Assembly (NCBI GenBank): GCA_947247005.1
Contig: OX365955.1
Location: forward strand, 41,643,822 to 41,707,821
Origin: Spisula solida
Lineage: Eukaryota > Mollusca > Bivalvia > Venerida > Mactridae
Direction of reading: 5' to 3'
DNA: 64,000 nt
The notes beneath the pieces were generated by a model. That model was given only the letters and a program-made list of their open reading frames with translations. It was not told the DNA's origin and ran no database searches. The position numbers and the translations under genes are program-made. Within the stretch, counting starts at the first letter, position 1. Each line of letters starts with the position of its first letter. Below are positions 11,632-24,259 of the stretch, in pieces.

Positions 11632-11811
11632 TTATTGTTGTGATATCTCATCGTGCGATAATAATTTTCGCGAGCACGTACAATGTTGCAAAAACCTCTT
11701 CGCGCTCTTCAGTGCATTATGCTTCCACAGCTGCTCAATAGCTACATCTGTTTTGGGCCTTCCTCTCTGTTGTGATCCAGGTTGTTCCCAATTGCTCTCA
11801 CCTTGTCTCAT
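11632..11811 (-). pseudogene. Small coding-like relic, 59 codons, three copies
   Basis: An ATG-started minus-strand frame of 59 codons beginning MRQGESNWEQPGSQQRGRPK, then TDVAIEQLWK and ALKSAKRFL. It is slightly GC-richer than its surroundings. The copy at 47671-47444 keeps the frame with several changes (for example W to C and K to E). The copy starting at 31799 reads the same for about 26 codons and then hits a TAG where this one has CAG. I do not recognise a family; the GRP-K motif is too weak to call an AT-hook. It may be a decayed exon or TE fragment. Most differences are amino-acid changing, which argues against current function. Confidence 0.3.
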
Positions 11812-13547
11812 ATGTTCCTCTCAAGGTGATCTCATTTTTTACCCTGATATACGACATCACAACAATGTCACATAACCTCGTCTTTAGTTAACACAACATG
11901 GTGTTTTTCTTAAGCCTGTTTTGTTTTTTATTGAAAACATAGAATGTACTGATAAACATTCACTGTCAAACAACTAGATCTTTTGATATTCCGCGGTTAT
12001 ATTAATTAATATTTCCCTTATTTTGCACTTAATAAGATTACATGTAAGAAGCTAACCATATTCTGTCATGTAGACTTAAGACACAAATAGGAGATATAAC
12101 AACAGGAGATGTTCAAGTAATTCAAGAAAATAACGTTGTAGGTTAAATATTATACATGTATCATACAGCGACGCACTTGCTTCGTGAGTTCCTATTTCTT
12201 AAAACAGATGTGGTCAAAAAGGTTTTGTTACAGATATACAAACATATGGGGTCTCTTATGATCGTACTTTGCCTTGCTAGGTATTTGTTCTGTTCCCACG
12301 ATTGACGCAAAATGTGTATTTCAAATCAGCGCTACTTTTTTATATCATGTGATAGTCGTAAAAGGTCGTTTCGTACATATAATCTGTGCTGTTATCCATA
12401 TGTTGACATATTACTTTCTTAGCTGTTGGAAAACTGTATATACAGTTTAAACCGAAGCTTTCCTGAATACGCAATTTTACGCAACGCTGAATTATGTTAG
12501 CTTTTCTTAACTCTTGAGTGTTATGAAATGAAATTTACTAATATATTATCACATATCTTTAACTTACCTTTTTGCAAAGTTAAACAAAGTATACCATCTA
12601 AATACTGAAATAGTGAGATTTGTGTAAGAGTACGGTTATAAGCGGCTCGAAGTGTAGTCTAGAAAATGGATATAAAATATAGCGAGCTTGCTAGATCTAT
12701 CACTCGGTTAGTTTAGCTAGCACAACACAATTTCTGTTGATGTTTACAAAGAAAGCAGGCGACAATAAAAGGCTAAAACGCGAAAAAATTTAATGAAGCA
12801 GGCAGGGAAACAATTCGGTACAATACGATGTCAATAAGAAGGCACTGAACTGTGCAATAATCAAGTCTAGAGGCGGACAAGAGAATTAAACTACTAGTAT
12901 CAGATTACTTTATGTCACAGATAAGAAATCACATTATTTAACTGCCTACAATTGATGTGAAGGGAACTAGACAACGGTAGATTTTGTTCAGGTTTAGTGT
13001 AGTCGTGTTTGATTGCTCTGCTCTGGTCAGTATTTTATTTCCTATTCAATATTTTCCTTTTCTCAGCTATTATCATTTGCGTATTCAGTCATGCCACATG
13101 TACCTCCTTCGCATGTTTTCGCATACTCTCTTTGAACGTTCAGACAATTGGATCGCAACAAGTTACTATACCCATCTCATTGATTTATTTATGTCTTCTA
13201 ACATTGATCTAATAGTACACTGTATATAAAATCGTTTGCGGTGCGGCTTATTATCAAACTGAACGAATCATTTCGTGCACGACAGATCACAGAATAACAC
13301 GAACAACGGAACGCCTACGTTCCTTAGTGACAATGTGACTCTATCAATTGTACATTGATTTGTTTTACCTAGTGTACAATACGAACAATAGTTTCACAAA
13401 TTTTGTGAAAGGTTTATGGCTACCTTTTAAATAATTCACTATATATTCAGACAGCGTGCATTTTGTAACGTGATAAACTTGCGAACATGCACAAAACCAT
13501 TGACAATGTAAATAATACAGCGTGAAAATGAGTTCGCGTTTTATATA

Positions 13548-14171
13548 TGAGCCAGTCTCTAGGAAAACCTGCTATATTGACAAAAATATTCACTTTAAAT
13601 TGTCCACAGTATTACAGGATAATGTTAAATAAGCAAATTGCAAAAGAATTATGTTAATTTCTTGAGTTTTAAGGAAGTAACAGCTGTTTTTGTAGAGTCC
13701 ATATTCGGAGCTTTTTGTGTGACGTCGCAAACGTCATTCAAACGTTATTCGACGTAACTGAAATAAGTACATTAATTTTTTATATTTCATTATTACACCA
13801 TTTGATCAATTCTTGACATAAACTGTTCAAAATGGTACCAAATTCTATAAGTATGTTTCACTTTTCAAAATATATATCAAAATCGAAATTGTTTGCATTC
13901 AGAGAAAGGCTACCTCTGTTTTAAACAACTAAATCCTTGTTTTTCTCCATCGGAGTACTGGTCTAAAATTGGTCACCATAGCAACGAAGTATGTGTTTTT
14001 TACATAATTCATAGGAAAATGTAAAGCTAAGGTATAGTACTATATGGGTCAATTACTTAAAATAGAATCAATAGTTATGTATTTTTCCTTGTTTTAGAGC
14101 TTTATCAAAATCTTGTTAAATATAGTAATTACATAATGTCAATATAGCAGGTTTTCCTGGAGACTGGCTCA
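13548..14171. mobile_element. 624-bp MITE with 34-bp terminal inverted repeats and TA target duplication
   Basis: Left end tgagccagtctctaggaaaa continues through cctgctatattgac. The right end is its reverse complement (13548-13581 against 14138-14171), 34 bp with one mismatch. It is flanked by TA at 13546-13547 and 14172-14173. The sister copies near 41395 and 49370 read gcgttttatatatactttct, exactly what results if the element and one TA are removed. So this is an insertion, not a deletion elsewhere. There is no reading frame of note. A TA duplication points to the Tc1/mariner superfamily as the source of the transposase. Confidence 0.92.
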
Positions 14172-14587
14172 TATACTTTCTACTGAAGGCAATTTGATTT
14201 TAAGGACACACTGTCCTTGTCGCGTGACAAAGTTTTCTCATAAATTCATAATATATAAATGCGTATGTATTATGTTGCATGTCTGCAAGGTAGTGCTACC
14301 TATATCTAAGACTACAATATGCGACAGAGTGTATTTTATTTTTAATGTCTATATAACATGAACGTTGCTATTTTCATTTCTCAGTTTCTGTTGTGCCAAA
14401 CCCATTATGTGGGTAGACCATTAATATCACATCAGAGTCAGTCAGGGGCATAAAAGCCATTTGGTAATCTTATTCAACGACATTAGTTAATGGTAATTTT
14501 ATTTTGGGTAGAATGTTCCGTATAAATATGATGCGTAACAAGCACGGAAGCTATAGACCACGATACTAATCCTGATACACCGCTTTT

Positions 14588-14699
14588 CAGTTCCGTCAGA
14601 GAACTGTACTGTGTTCATATGGCTCTGGCGCAACTGAAAACCAATGTAACGCTCTGACGGAACTAAGATGTCATGTATCATGAGTGCCGTCAGAGCGTT
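14588..14699. repeat. Hairpin cluster of ctctgacgg / ccgtcagag motifs
   Basis: Four related 13-mers in order plus, minus, minus, plus: cagttccgtcagag at 14588, ctctggcgcaactg at 14623, aacgctctgacgg at 14648, ccgtcagagcgtt at 14687. The last two are perfect 13-bp arms around a 26-nt loop. Paralogous clusters lie at about 41770-41880 and 49790-49901 with a few mismatches. Likely a small foldback element. Confidence 0.7.
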
Positions 14700-17074
14700 G
14701 GATAAAGTGAATATATCTTCTACAATGAATGCTGATATACTATGCATATATTTTACGAATAAAGCTATAGTTACCCATTAATGCACATAATATATTTATA
14801 AGATAAAATTTGAAAGAATTCAGAAACTCCTAATTCAATGCCGTCTTTGGTAAATCGGTTCGTTCAGACGTTTGCGAAGAACATTTGCAGATCGCAAAAG
14901 CATCATTCTGAGCGAAAGTTGAATAAAAACCATGATTAAATAAATGGACGTTTTCCTAAGATGACCAAGGTTACCTACGTTAACACAATACATTATCTTG
15001 AGTACAGTCATTAATGTAGTAGTCAATTACAGACCTCCACTATTGGCAAGACGATGGATTCTCTTGACACTGTTGACACTGGTAGCCAATCATGATCAAT
15101 TACAGTTTAGATATGACACCAGTTCATTGCAACAACGAGACTCGATAATGTATTCTACAAAATACAAGGAAATAACACCAAGATCTGTGCACTGGTTTTG
15201 TATTGAAAAGTATAAAATACGGCGCGTTTACGACGCGATATCTGACAACAAAGCAGACGTTCAATTAAGCTGTAGAGGGCTACTTATCTACAAAAAACAG
15301 GTTATGTAAAACAATTATTTTTCGGAAAGCATTGTGTGGTCAATGGTTGAAGTGTTTGACTCCTCGTGCACATTTGTTCTTGCATCACAATTCCTGATTT
15401 AGGTGGGTATATATATATAAACGACCAAAGACTTACAAAAACAAGAAGCATATTAATCGAATGTGTGATGTAATAATAATTATAATAATTGAAATCATTT
15501 ATATAATCACTTGTAGAACAAGTCTGTAAAGCGGTGTACACGCGAAAGTTGCTTACTTGGATGTTAGGTAAGTATCTTAAAAGTCTGTCTTTTTTGCCTG
15601 CGGGAGTACAAGTAATTACTGGTCAAATATTGCTTGAATACAGGTTAGTTCAACAACTGACCCTCATGTAGGACTGACACGTACATTGTTGTAGAACGGG
15701 TACTTAGCACGATCAATTCAAACAAACATGTACTACTTTTTCCACCTTGTAAACAGTGTTTGGTGTCGAACAGGATTATTGGTTTGGTGGTACGTGCCAT
15801 TTACACTAAACAGTCGAATATGTAGGTGTACATGGACTTAGTCTTATCATTATAATCACCTTTGTATACGACGCTTGCCAATTAATAATGTTTTAATAAT
15901 GAACATCAAAACATTATAAAATACCAGCTTTTACAGTGTACATATTACAACGATTACGATATGTCGGATTCCAAGACAAAATTACCAAATTTTAAATTTC
16001 TGAAGGTGTGGTTGTACGCTTCAATTAAATAACCTAGCTGTTTCAGGAATATTAGAAAACACACGAGATGTCGTGGTACACAATTTAAGTACACACAACG
16101 TTAAAGTAGGGTTTTGGAGGCGAGATTACGGAGAGCTGTAGGTGGGATTATGTAAAAGTCAAACACCACTAAAAGGGCTAAAATAAATGCAAATAGCGTT
16201 TTGGTTTTAGGTGATTCTGTTTAAGGTTTAAATCACTAAAATAACTGCTGAAATGTTGTTCATTAAAATATTCGGAGGAGTAGTCTTCGGAATGACTGTA
16301 TAGTTTTTCTAGTTCTTGATATTATTCTTACAGAGGTATAGTATGTACAAACTCATAGAAACTACTTACTAGTCAAATGAGCCAGTGGATCTGGGTTGTG
16401 TTTCACAACGCGTCTTTTTACACATATTGGATTACCATCAATAGCTTATAAAAGTGTTCATTAATACCGGCGTATCAATGACGAAATAAAGTATTGTTAA
16501 ACATTAATGAAAGGGTATACAACTATTGTCACAACAAAATGTTTCCATAAATGTAAGCAATAATTGCTTGTTTAATTATAACAGACGTCATTGCCGTTAC
16601 CAATTGAACACACTGTATGACAGTTCATAATTGATATGGATTGTCTCTAAAAAAGATATATCCACCTTCATTTTTCTCCAAAAAATAACGATACGACAGG
16701 TGGGGATCTGTTAATTCATTTTATTACATACAAATAAGCACTTAACGTCTAAATAAGGGACCTGGATACATTCTCTCAGTATTAGCCATAATAACCCTAT
16801 ATTAAAATATAGCTTCATTTATATCGGTAATATTAAAGAGTTTATTCACCTACAAGTGTTCTAATTTGTGACAAGATAATTGGGGAGTGAAACCACTGAT
16901 ATCAATAAGTAACCATGACCAGATATTGTGAAGAAAATAGGATGTGTTTTCTAAGGAATGAAACTATTGTTAGTTATAGGGTATTAGCATACAAGTCTGT
17001 CAAAATGCCGTGTACATATTCGAATTTATATGGTTTAACTGGAAGAACATTAAATTGCCGAGCCTTTATGAGTA

Positions 17075-17080
17075 CATGTA
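17075..17080. other. CATGTA micro-insertion at a TA site
   Basis: The local word tatgagtacatgtagatgtc aligns to tatgagtatacgtcgttc near 51773 once six bases are removed. The copy near 34050 also lacks them. Flanking substitutions make the exact frame of the insertion a little uncertain. Confidence 0.55.
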
Positions 17081-18895
17081 GATGTCGTTCATAAAACTAT
17101 AAACTCGTACTCTGTAATCAGTACACAAGCTATTGCAAAGAACTATTGTTGATATGTATGGTCAAATTGTAATTTACCGAGCGATCACTTTTAGTGTTGC
17201 TGTTTTCCCTTATAGACAGAACTCGACGACGAAGCAGTGTATATGGTAGCATAAGAAACCGACTGCTTGATTTAAACATATTTTATTGTCCAATAAATAC
17301 ATCAACACAATATTACAGAGTAAAACAACAAGGCATAAATGTTCTGTCATTATGTTGGTCCCAATCAGATTGCAGAATTTAAACTACACCGGATTAAGTG
17401 TATCCGATATGTAATAGTTCAATTAAGTGTCCACGGAATTTAAATCCAATAAACGAGAGGCATACACTTTGCATATTGTTTAAGTTCTACTATTACACAT
17501 TCCTGACTTTATACATTTATACTGAACGATTTTAAGATTGACCTATGCAACCTCCGTTGATATATTTCAAGAAACATTTCAATTTTGTACGAAATATTAC
17601 CAAATGTAATAAAAAATTAAAACACAACGTTAATGTTCGCAAATACTTTCAATTGACAATCGGCGGCATTTACCTAGATATTTTGTGAACTCAATGAATT
17701 AGTAATTTGCGAAAAATAGAAATGTTGACACTTTTCATATTTGTGAATGCAAGGAAACTTACGAACAAAACGTTTTTATTGCCGTTATATAAATAACGGC
17801 TTCAAAAGGCAATTATGCAGAGTGATTTTAATTATGCGAGTAAATGCAAACGCATTGCGAATAAAAGAATGTAAAACGTGCATAATAATATACAGAACCC
17901 ACAGAAAAGCACAGAGAAACACAGAAAGAATTTAATCACTTATTGGATGTCAGAGTAATAAGAGAGAAAAACATTAAAGGACTCAACAATACAATGCAAT
18001 TGACATTCCTCAAACACCCACTATTCTGAAAGGTTTATTTGAATTTCACTAGAGGCTGAATATTATTCGTCCATCGTACAAAGACATACGAAATGAAATA
18101 GTGAACTGTAAAGGTATTCTACCACTAAGAATGTGCAATTCGATTATCATAACCTCTAGTCAGAATATGTTTTATTATCTTGAAAGAAATAGCGTGAAAT
18201 ATTTCGAAGTTTAAAACTTACATCATAGAAGTCAGGTTGAGGCAGACCCTGACATAGAAGATTCGAAATAAAAACATTTTTAAAAGATCGGTATTTTGCA
18301 GATAATATGTTGCAAAAGTTGTACGAAGTTTATGGCAACGATAACTATTGTTGGAATAACTATTGAGTAATACAAAATGTACAAACATATCTTGTGTTAG
18401 AATCGTCCATCCGAAAATGCTCTTGCAAAACGGAATAATTTAGAAGCGAAAACGCCATATTTAGTAGCCCGGCCAGCGGCGGGTATTTTACTGTTTCGAA
18501 ATTAAATTATCTTAACTAACGCGCAGGTTTAAATTCTTTTTAGCCGTATTTAAATGCTACAATTTGAGGACAATGATTTGCAGGTACGAAATTATTCAGA
18601 ATATAATTTTCTCTGTGAGCAATATTGGAACTCAATTATCCAGGGATTGAAGTAGAAATGTCAACTTTCTTGAGGATAATGCGAGCATGTCCTACATTGT
18701 ATCAATATTGTAAAGTTTAATCAAATTTAATGTACTAAACGTTTTAACTTTAATTGTTTTAAATGAGACAATTTGTTTGAACTTCTGCAAATATGCTATA
18801 TTTACAATCTAGGACAAAATATGAGGGCTTTAAGGGTGCAAGCTGCAGTATAGGGAGAATAGTATTCCAGTAAAAGAACTTGTTTGAACTTCGTA

Positions 18896-18901
18896 CATGT
18901 A
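18896..18901. other. CATGTA micro-insertion at a TA site
   Basis: Reads aacttcgta-catgta-tgttatc. The copies near 35987 and 54245 read aacttcgtatattatc. Two independent empty sites. Confidence 0.7.
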
Positions 18902-19990
18902 TGTTATCATTAAACACAATATCATATTGGAAAGAATAAAATACAAACAAATTGTAAGTAATCATGCTTGTTGAGGTGTTATCTGTTGTTAAAAATGTTA
19001 TCTTCTTCAAACTAGCATGTTCGATGGCAGACAACTAATTATTAAACAAGCACATTGTATAATGTTTGCATATTTCTGTCAGACAGGGAAGGCAGCACTC
19101 AACTTAACCAGCCGAGTACAGAAAACATAAAAATCATACCAGGCACAAAGCCCAACTGAATATTGCTCTAAATGTATAATTTCACAATGATATATTGTGT
19201 TTTATAGAAGTATTGTTATTAAATGAAACAGTTCACATGAAATATAACCAAAAAATCCGGTCGTGCGAACAATCCATCTCAAGACCACGTGTTACTTTGT
19301 ATGTGATTTATATAAGTTTATATAACCACGAACCTAAGAATTGGTTATCTTACCAAAGTAGATAGAATTTGAATCCCACTTCAATAATGATTTTAAAATA
19401 CTATCAATTAACATGAATGCATCGTGTATACCTATGTACGTGTTTGACTTAATAAATCAAGAGTTATACGCTATTCGGGGACAACCCTCGAACATGAAGC
19501 AACGGAAACAACACCACCTTTAAATTAATACAATACACAACATCTGCAGACAACAGTTAGATACATAATTGTCATATGTACCCCAATGGGGAAGATATAA
19601 CTATTAAACAACCATTCTTGTTTTTTCGGTGCCACTTGCATTTTCCTAATTTACGTGGCTACACACCCCTTAAAAATTTATAGACTTAATTAAGATAACG
19701 CTGTACACATCCAAACTTAATCTTTTTGGTGTGTGTAACCGAATCTATATGTGGTAGACTAATATAATAAATTATGTAGTAGATAAAACTAGGAACGTAT
19801 ATAGCGGTGTTATATATAGGGTCCCTGGTTTTATTACAACCAAAAAGTCAAGTACATGTCTTATAGTTTACATGTTTTTTGTTCAAGTAGACGATAGTTA
19901 ATACAATCAGACCTACTATATACTTTCTTTAAAACGAGACAACTTTTAAACAGCTATGATATCCATCATATACATTTATCTAATTACACA

Positions 19991-20540
19991 ATGCCTACAA
20001 TGTATGTCAAGAGCAGAATCTCAAGCATCTTAAGATATCGAGGAAAGAAGAAGAAAGAATTAGGGTTTTACCTGAAGAAAGAGCGTGAAAGAAAACGAAA
20101 CGCATACATTTGTACATACCCGCGTCAGAAATGACGTAAGACACACTTAAAAACTTCAGCGCCATTATAATAAGAAAACCTCTTGACTTGAAATTATGCA
20201 AACGCAACAGAGTGATACTTCTAGTATGAACAGATTGACAGTCAAGTTAAATTAGGGGAAGAAAGAGACTACCAAAACAGGAAAATGTGACTCAAATTTA
20301 AGAAAACCTAAAACATAACAGAAAATTCAAAGCTCGTGAAAGAAAAACGACGACTTCAGAGACAAGTACGAAGATCAACCAACAAGGAAACATATAGAGT
20401 TTTGTAAGGCCAGACAACTGCAAACTGCCGATGAAGAAAATTTAACAGCAACTCAGGATTCTGAAGACAACTTGCTGTGACAGCTGATGATGAATATTCA
20501 ACAACAGAAAATGGTTCAAACTGCCACAGAACATAGTAAT
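19991..20540 (+). pseudogene. Decayed Lys/Arg-rich gene remnant
   Basis: From ATG 19991 one frame gives a basic peptide with KKKKELGFYLKKERERKRNA, then a stop. Further fragments follow in shifting frames, including one rich in K, R and Q near 20340 that looks like a short coiled coil (KEKRRLQRQV in the sister copy). The copy from ATG 56228 starts MPMSIAEYQRRNREKKK and shares the LKKERERKRN core. From memory this resembles a multicopy family of small basic proteins ('MPxSxAExxxxYRxRKK ... KERxRxK') seen in mollusc and cnidarian genomes, probably TE-associated; I am not sure of this. Both copies carry many stops and frameshifts and cannot make a protein. Confidence 0.4.
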
Positions 20541-20649
20541 AGCTCTATGAACACCAGTGCAGTATGAACAGAAAGCTTGTGAGGCTGAAGCAACTTTACT
20601 GTGTATGGAAAATATTATATTAAGTCAGACAGGGAAGGCAGCATTTAAC

Positions 20650-20760
20650 TTAACCAGCCGAGCACAGAAAACATTAAGAACACACAAAGCACAAGCCCAG
20701 CTGAACCAACCGAGCACAGGAAACATAAAACGCATACACGGCACAATGCCCAACTAAACA
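20650..20760. repeat. Two imperfect 52-bp tandem repeats
   Basis: ccgagcacagaaaacattaa and ccgagcacaggaaacataaa begin successive ~52-bp units, each ending in a cacaa-gcccaactgaac-like stretch. The same pair is at 56905-57010. Single units appear at 19100, 36195 and 54445. Confidence 0.6.
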
Positions 20761-23700
20761 AGCTAAGATCTGCCCAAGTCAAAGTTGTAGAAAAGTATAC
20801 TAGTAATAAATTATTTCTAGCTGAATGACCCAGTTTCCACAGCAAAACTATAAACTATAATGCCTAGTTTTAGCGGTCAGAAATCCTAAAACGAAGAAGT
20901 GCCCAACCAACTGCCAACCAAGAAAATTAATCAGCCCTTGTCCTAACTGTTAAAAAGCTGAATAGAAAAGTTTCAGCAAACAAAATGCGCGCCTAAAACA
21001 GGACCACACTGTATCTGGATAACGCATTTCTTGTCGTTTTCGTCTGTCTGAATCGGAGCATACATTTATCTCACATTTATGTTTGTTATATCTCGAGATG
21101 TCAAAGAATAATTCGTTTGCTACTCGGAATATACACTAATTACACGGTAAGCATGTGATAATGACATGAAATGGTATGTATTGTATAAAATAGTTCATTT
21201 CCAGCGGTGGTTTCTATAGTATTTATAATAATCAATGGATCACAGACAGGCGCTAAATATCTTTCAACTTATTATCTACGGAAATAATGGTACATGTAGA
21301 TACAAATGTCTCGGAAATATTTCAGGAAGTTAAAACGTAATTCATATGACCATTTGTAGGTTAGTGGGTTACGTTCAGGGTCAGTTTTCGCAACTTTTCT
21401 AATATAGTTTTTTAGATGCAATTCCTCTCTAGATGTGTTAACTTATACTTATACTTATACATCTATACATAGCAATGTTTGTTAGAAAATTATAATTTAA
21501 AAGCATTTATGTATATATTTATTGACATACTTTCTTTGTACTGTATATATTGTTGATTTTTTTTGTAGTAAACGGACCACCAGAAAGGGTTAAAAAGGTA
21601 AGCCAAACTAAGTTTCTTCGATATACGTTTTCGGATAAATCTGAGCTTTAATATAATTTAGCTTTAAATCTAAAATTAGATATATATTTCATTATGAAGC
21701 AGTAATAATTGTCTAAAATAAAAAGTATTTGCAAAAAACTAAGACGTTTCATGAATAGGTATGTCACAAACATATTTTCATCTTGTACAAACATGTAGTA
21801 GATTCGATGCTAGGGTTTTTGTTAATGTTTGACGATTATTACACTTTATATTAGTAACAAAATGCTTACCATTTCATATTGCAGATGTAGTACATATGAT
21901 ACAGAGCACAAAGTAAAGACTAAATGCACTAGGACGTTTCGATTGAGTGTACATCAAATGAACCACGCCTATTTCTCTGACAGGTCATTTTAATATACCG
22001 GACTATTATATTGAATTCTGCAAGTATACTAACAATTGGCCGTAATATACCCTTGAACAATGTTCTAACTACGACGACTTGAAAATTGAATATTTCTGGA
22101 ACCGTTGTATTAAATCACATTCTTTTTTTGAAAACCAGTCTAAATTGATAGTGGGATGTCTTTGCAACCCAGTCTGTGTAGTATTGAGCACCGAAGCATG
22201 CAAGTACAATAAGGATTTTCGTACACGCGCTATTACAATTAAACCATTCCATGCTGTTGATCGCTTCTTAGTCGTAGTTCCTTTCAAGTTTGTATGTAAT
22301 TTAAAGTAATTACCAGAAATGTGGGTAGTTAAGACAGTGGGATAAACTGGCTAATGATAATCTGGTTATCTTTGGTTTTAGAATATGGGTTTAAAATGCA
22401 ACAACAAGCAATGCCAGTTCATCATTTGTTATTTATTTCTTTAAATCAACATGAAAACTTTAATATAATGTCGATTTAAGACAGGAACTAATACCAAAAG
22501 TAAGAACATGTGTCCATAGTGTTTATCTCCTCTGTTAGCCCAAACCACAACACAAACGAGCCATACGCTTACTAGCCATATGATGTTTTTCTGAAAGGAT
22601 GATCGAATAAGAAACCAAACATTTTATAGCACGCGTACAAAGAAGATATTACAAGTACCGCCATGCTTCGGTTTACAATATTCAACCGACTGACTTGTAA
22701 AAACATCATAATATCGTAGAAGATATCGATTGAGACACCTTTTCAAACAAATCACGTGGTTCAATGCAACGGTTCCAGAGATATTCAATTTTAAATTCGG
22801 TGTAATTACAAAATTACGACGGTGCTCAATTGTAATGAAACAAGTTTATTGGGGTAAATTATTTTCTAAACTAGATTTACACTTATTTAATTTGAAACAT
22901 AATATGGACACTTCATTTGATATTCAAATAATTGCATACTGCGGTATGAGTTATGTAGCATTTTAAACGGTATTGGGTGTTGCATGGTCTGTTATTAAGG
23001 GTTGGTCTGCGTTGCGTCGCTAATTGGTAAAGAGTAGAGTTACACTTTACGCAGGTTTAATTTGAGAATATCATCGAAAATACACACCCATATACTAGTT
23101 AGTACGCAGTTGTTAAACGATCGTAATTGATACAATAAACTGAGCTCATGTCTAACATTTAACTGGCAGTTTTCTCCAAAACTACATAATAATGAGACCT
23201 ACTCATTTGGCAATAAAATAATGAGTAATGTGAATATTTTTGGAAGCAACTTATTATAGAATATAAAAAGAAAATGTATGTGTCGTCGTGATAATATCGC
23301 ATTAAAATACATGTAAAGAGTTTCCGATTTGACCAGAACACTTTGACAATAAGCAGGGAAGTAGTCAGATAAAAATCAGGTTCAGCACTGCCTGGCAATA
23401 TGGGGTCCTCGCAAACATCAGGTACACAGATGTACCGATCTCATGTAGAAATCTCACCTCAAATTGAGATTTTGCTCAAATCAGAGTCTGTGTTCGAGAT
23501 AGATCTGAAGTTTTAGCTCTTGGATTACTAGTGAAACAAGCTCATAATAATGTTTCCGTTTAATAATACCAATTCTGAGTCCAAGGTCCGATAAAAATTT
23601 ATCCATAGGCACCTAATATTGAAATCAAGAATAATTTCATATTGAGATGCTTCGTGAGATCGGGGCCTGGTCTTATTGCCATTTTTACAACAACTATGTA

Positions 23701-24259
23701 CATTCATTAGTGGTTTTGTGTAGCGCAGGCATTCCTGATCATATTAACAACTCGCAGCCTCAGGTTCAGCTCTATCGGACATGTATCTTATATATATCCA
23801 TTCCTGGTTTTATCAGGTACTCAAATCCATCCGGTACAACATTCCTCATCATATTGGGTACTCGTATTGACTCATTTCTAACCGAAAGCATATGAACGTG
23901 CGTCAAACAAGATAGGAAAATATCGACCAAACTAATTGGATCCATATCAAATAACTGTATTACAAATGTATTAAAAATAGCATACCTTAAAACAACTATG
24001 ATACATGAAACGTCCTTAAAAATAAAGACAAACTTAGTTTGGCAAAACTTTAACGTTTGTGTGTATTTTAACATATAATGACAGATTTAGACTTATCTTA
24101 TCCACCATCTTGAAACTATTGACGAATGTAAATTTATATGTCCACAAGTGTCGTTGACAGTTTTGTGCTTACACAGTAGATACCCTTAATCCATAATGTG
24201 GTTTAGTGGAATTTAGACAATAGCCCTTTCGATCAAAGGTGTCGATATATCGATTGTAA

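Larger units (their letters stand above)
10236..12290. repeat. Module E, copy 1
   Basis: Matches 30251-32365 and 46141-48160, with landmarks cattggcaaactcctttctg near 10875 and tatgaacatcatcatttcta near 11322. It contains a short minus-strand coding-like relic at 11632-11811. Otherwise AT-rich and empty. Confidence 0.8.
12291..15540. repeat. Module F, copy 1
   Basis: Matches 40506-42775 and 48161-50640. The copy in unit 2 (32366-33200) has lost the first 2.4 kb. It contains a 624-bp MITE not found in the other copies (13548-14171) and a cluster of inverted 13-mers (14588-14699). The plus-strand frame at 14998-15309 is 103 codons but starts with TTG and is broken in two of four copies. Confidence 0.8.
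15541..19077. repeat. Module G, copy 1
   Basis: Matches 33201-36167 and 50641-54420, and in part 43491-43862. Unit 2 lacks the equivalent of 15790-16425. The plus-strand frame ending at 17935 (KRFYCRYIN... HRKAQRNTERI) is shared with 34799-35020, but the copy at 53045-53280 has an internal TGA. No gene is called. Confidence 0.8.
19078..20873. repeat. Module H, copy 1
   Basis: Matches 54421-57111, and its first 130 bp match 36168-36300. It is internally repeated: gtcagacagggaaggcag opens it and occurs again near 20624. It contains a decayed Lys/Arg-rich reading frame (19991-20540) and a two-copy 52-bp repeat at 20650-20760. It lacks about 700 bp found at 54487-55200, part of which is also at 36290-37007. 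Confidence 0.8.

Noticed and set aside
13009..13229. Overlapping Phe/Leu/Ile-rich frames resembling membrane segments
   Set aside because: The AT-rich sequence gives hydrophobic translations in several frames; the corresponding frame near 48814 differs by frameshift.
14998..15309. 103-codon frame shared by 14998-15309 and 32648-32959
   Set aside because: Starts with TTG; most differences between the two copies change the amino acid; copies near 42335 and 50200 are broken by a stop and by a 7-bp insertion.
23647..23895. 82-codon ATG-started frame kept in both I modules
   Set aside because: About seven amino-acid changes with few silent ones between copies that are otherwise nearly identical, which is the pattern expected without selection. 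No motif recognised.
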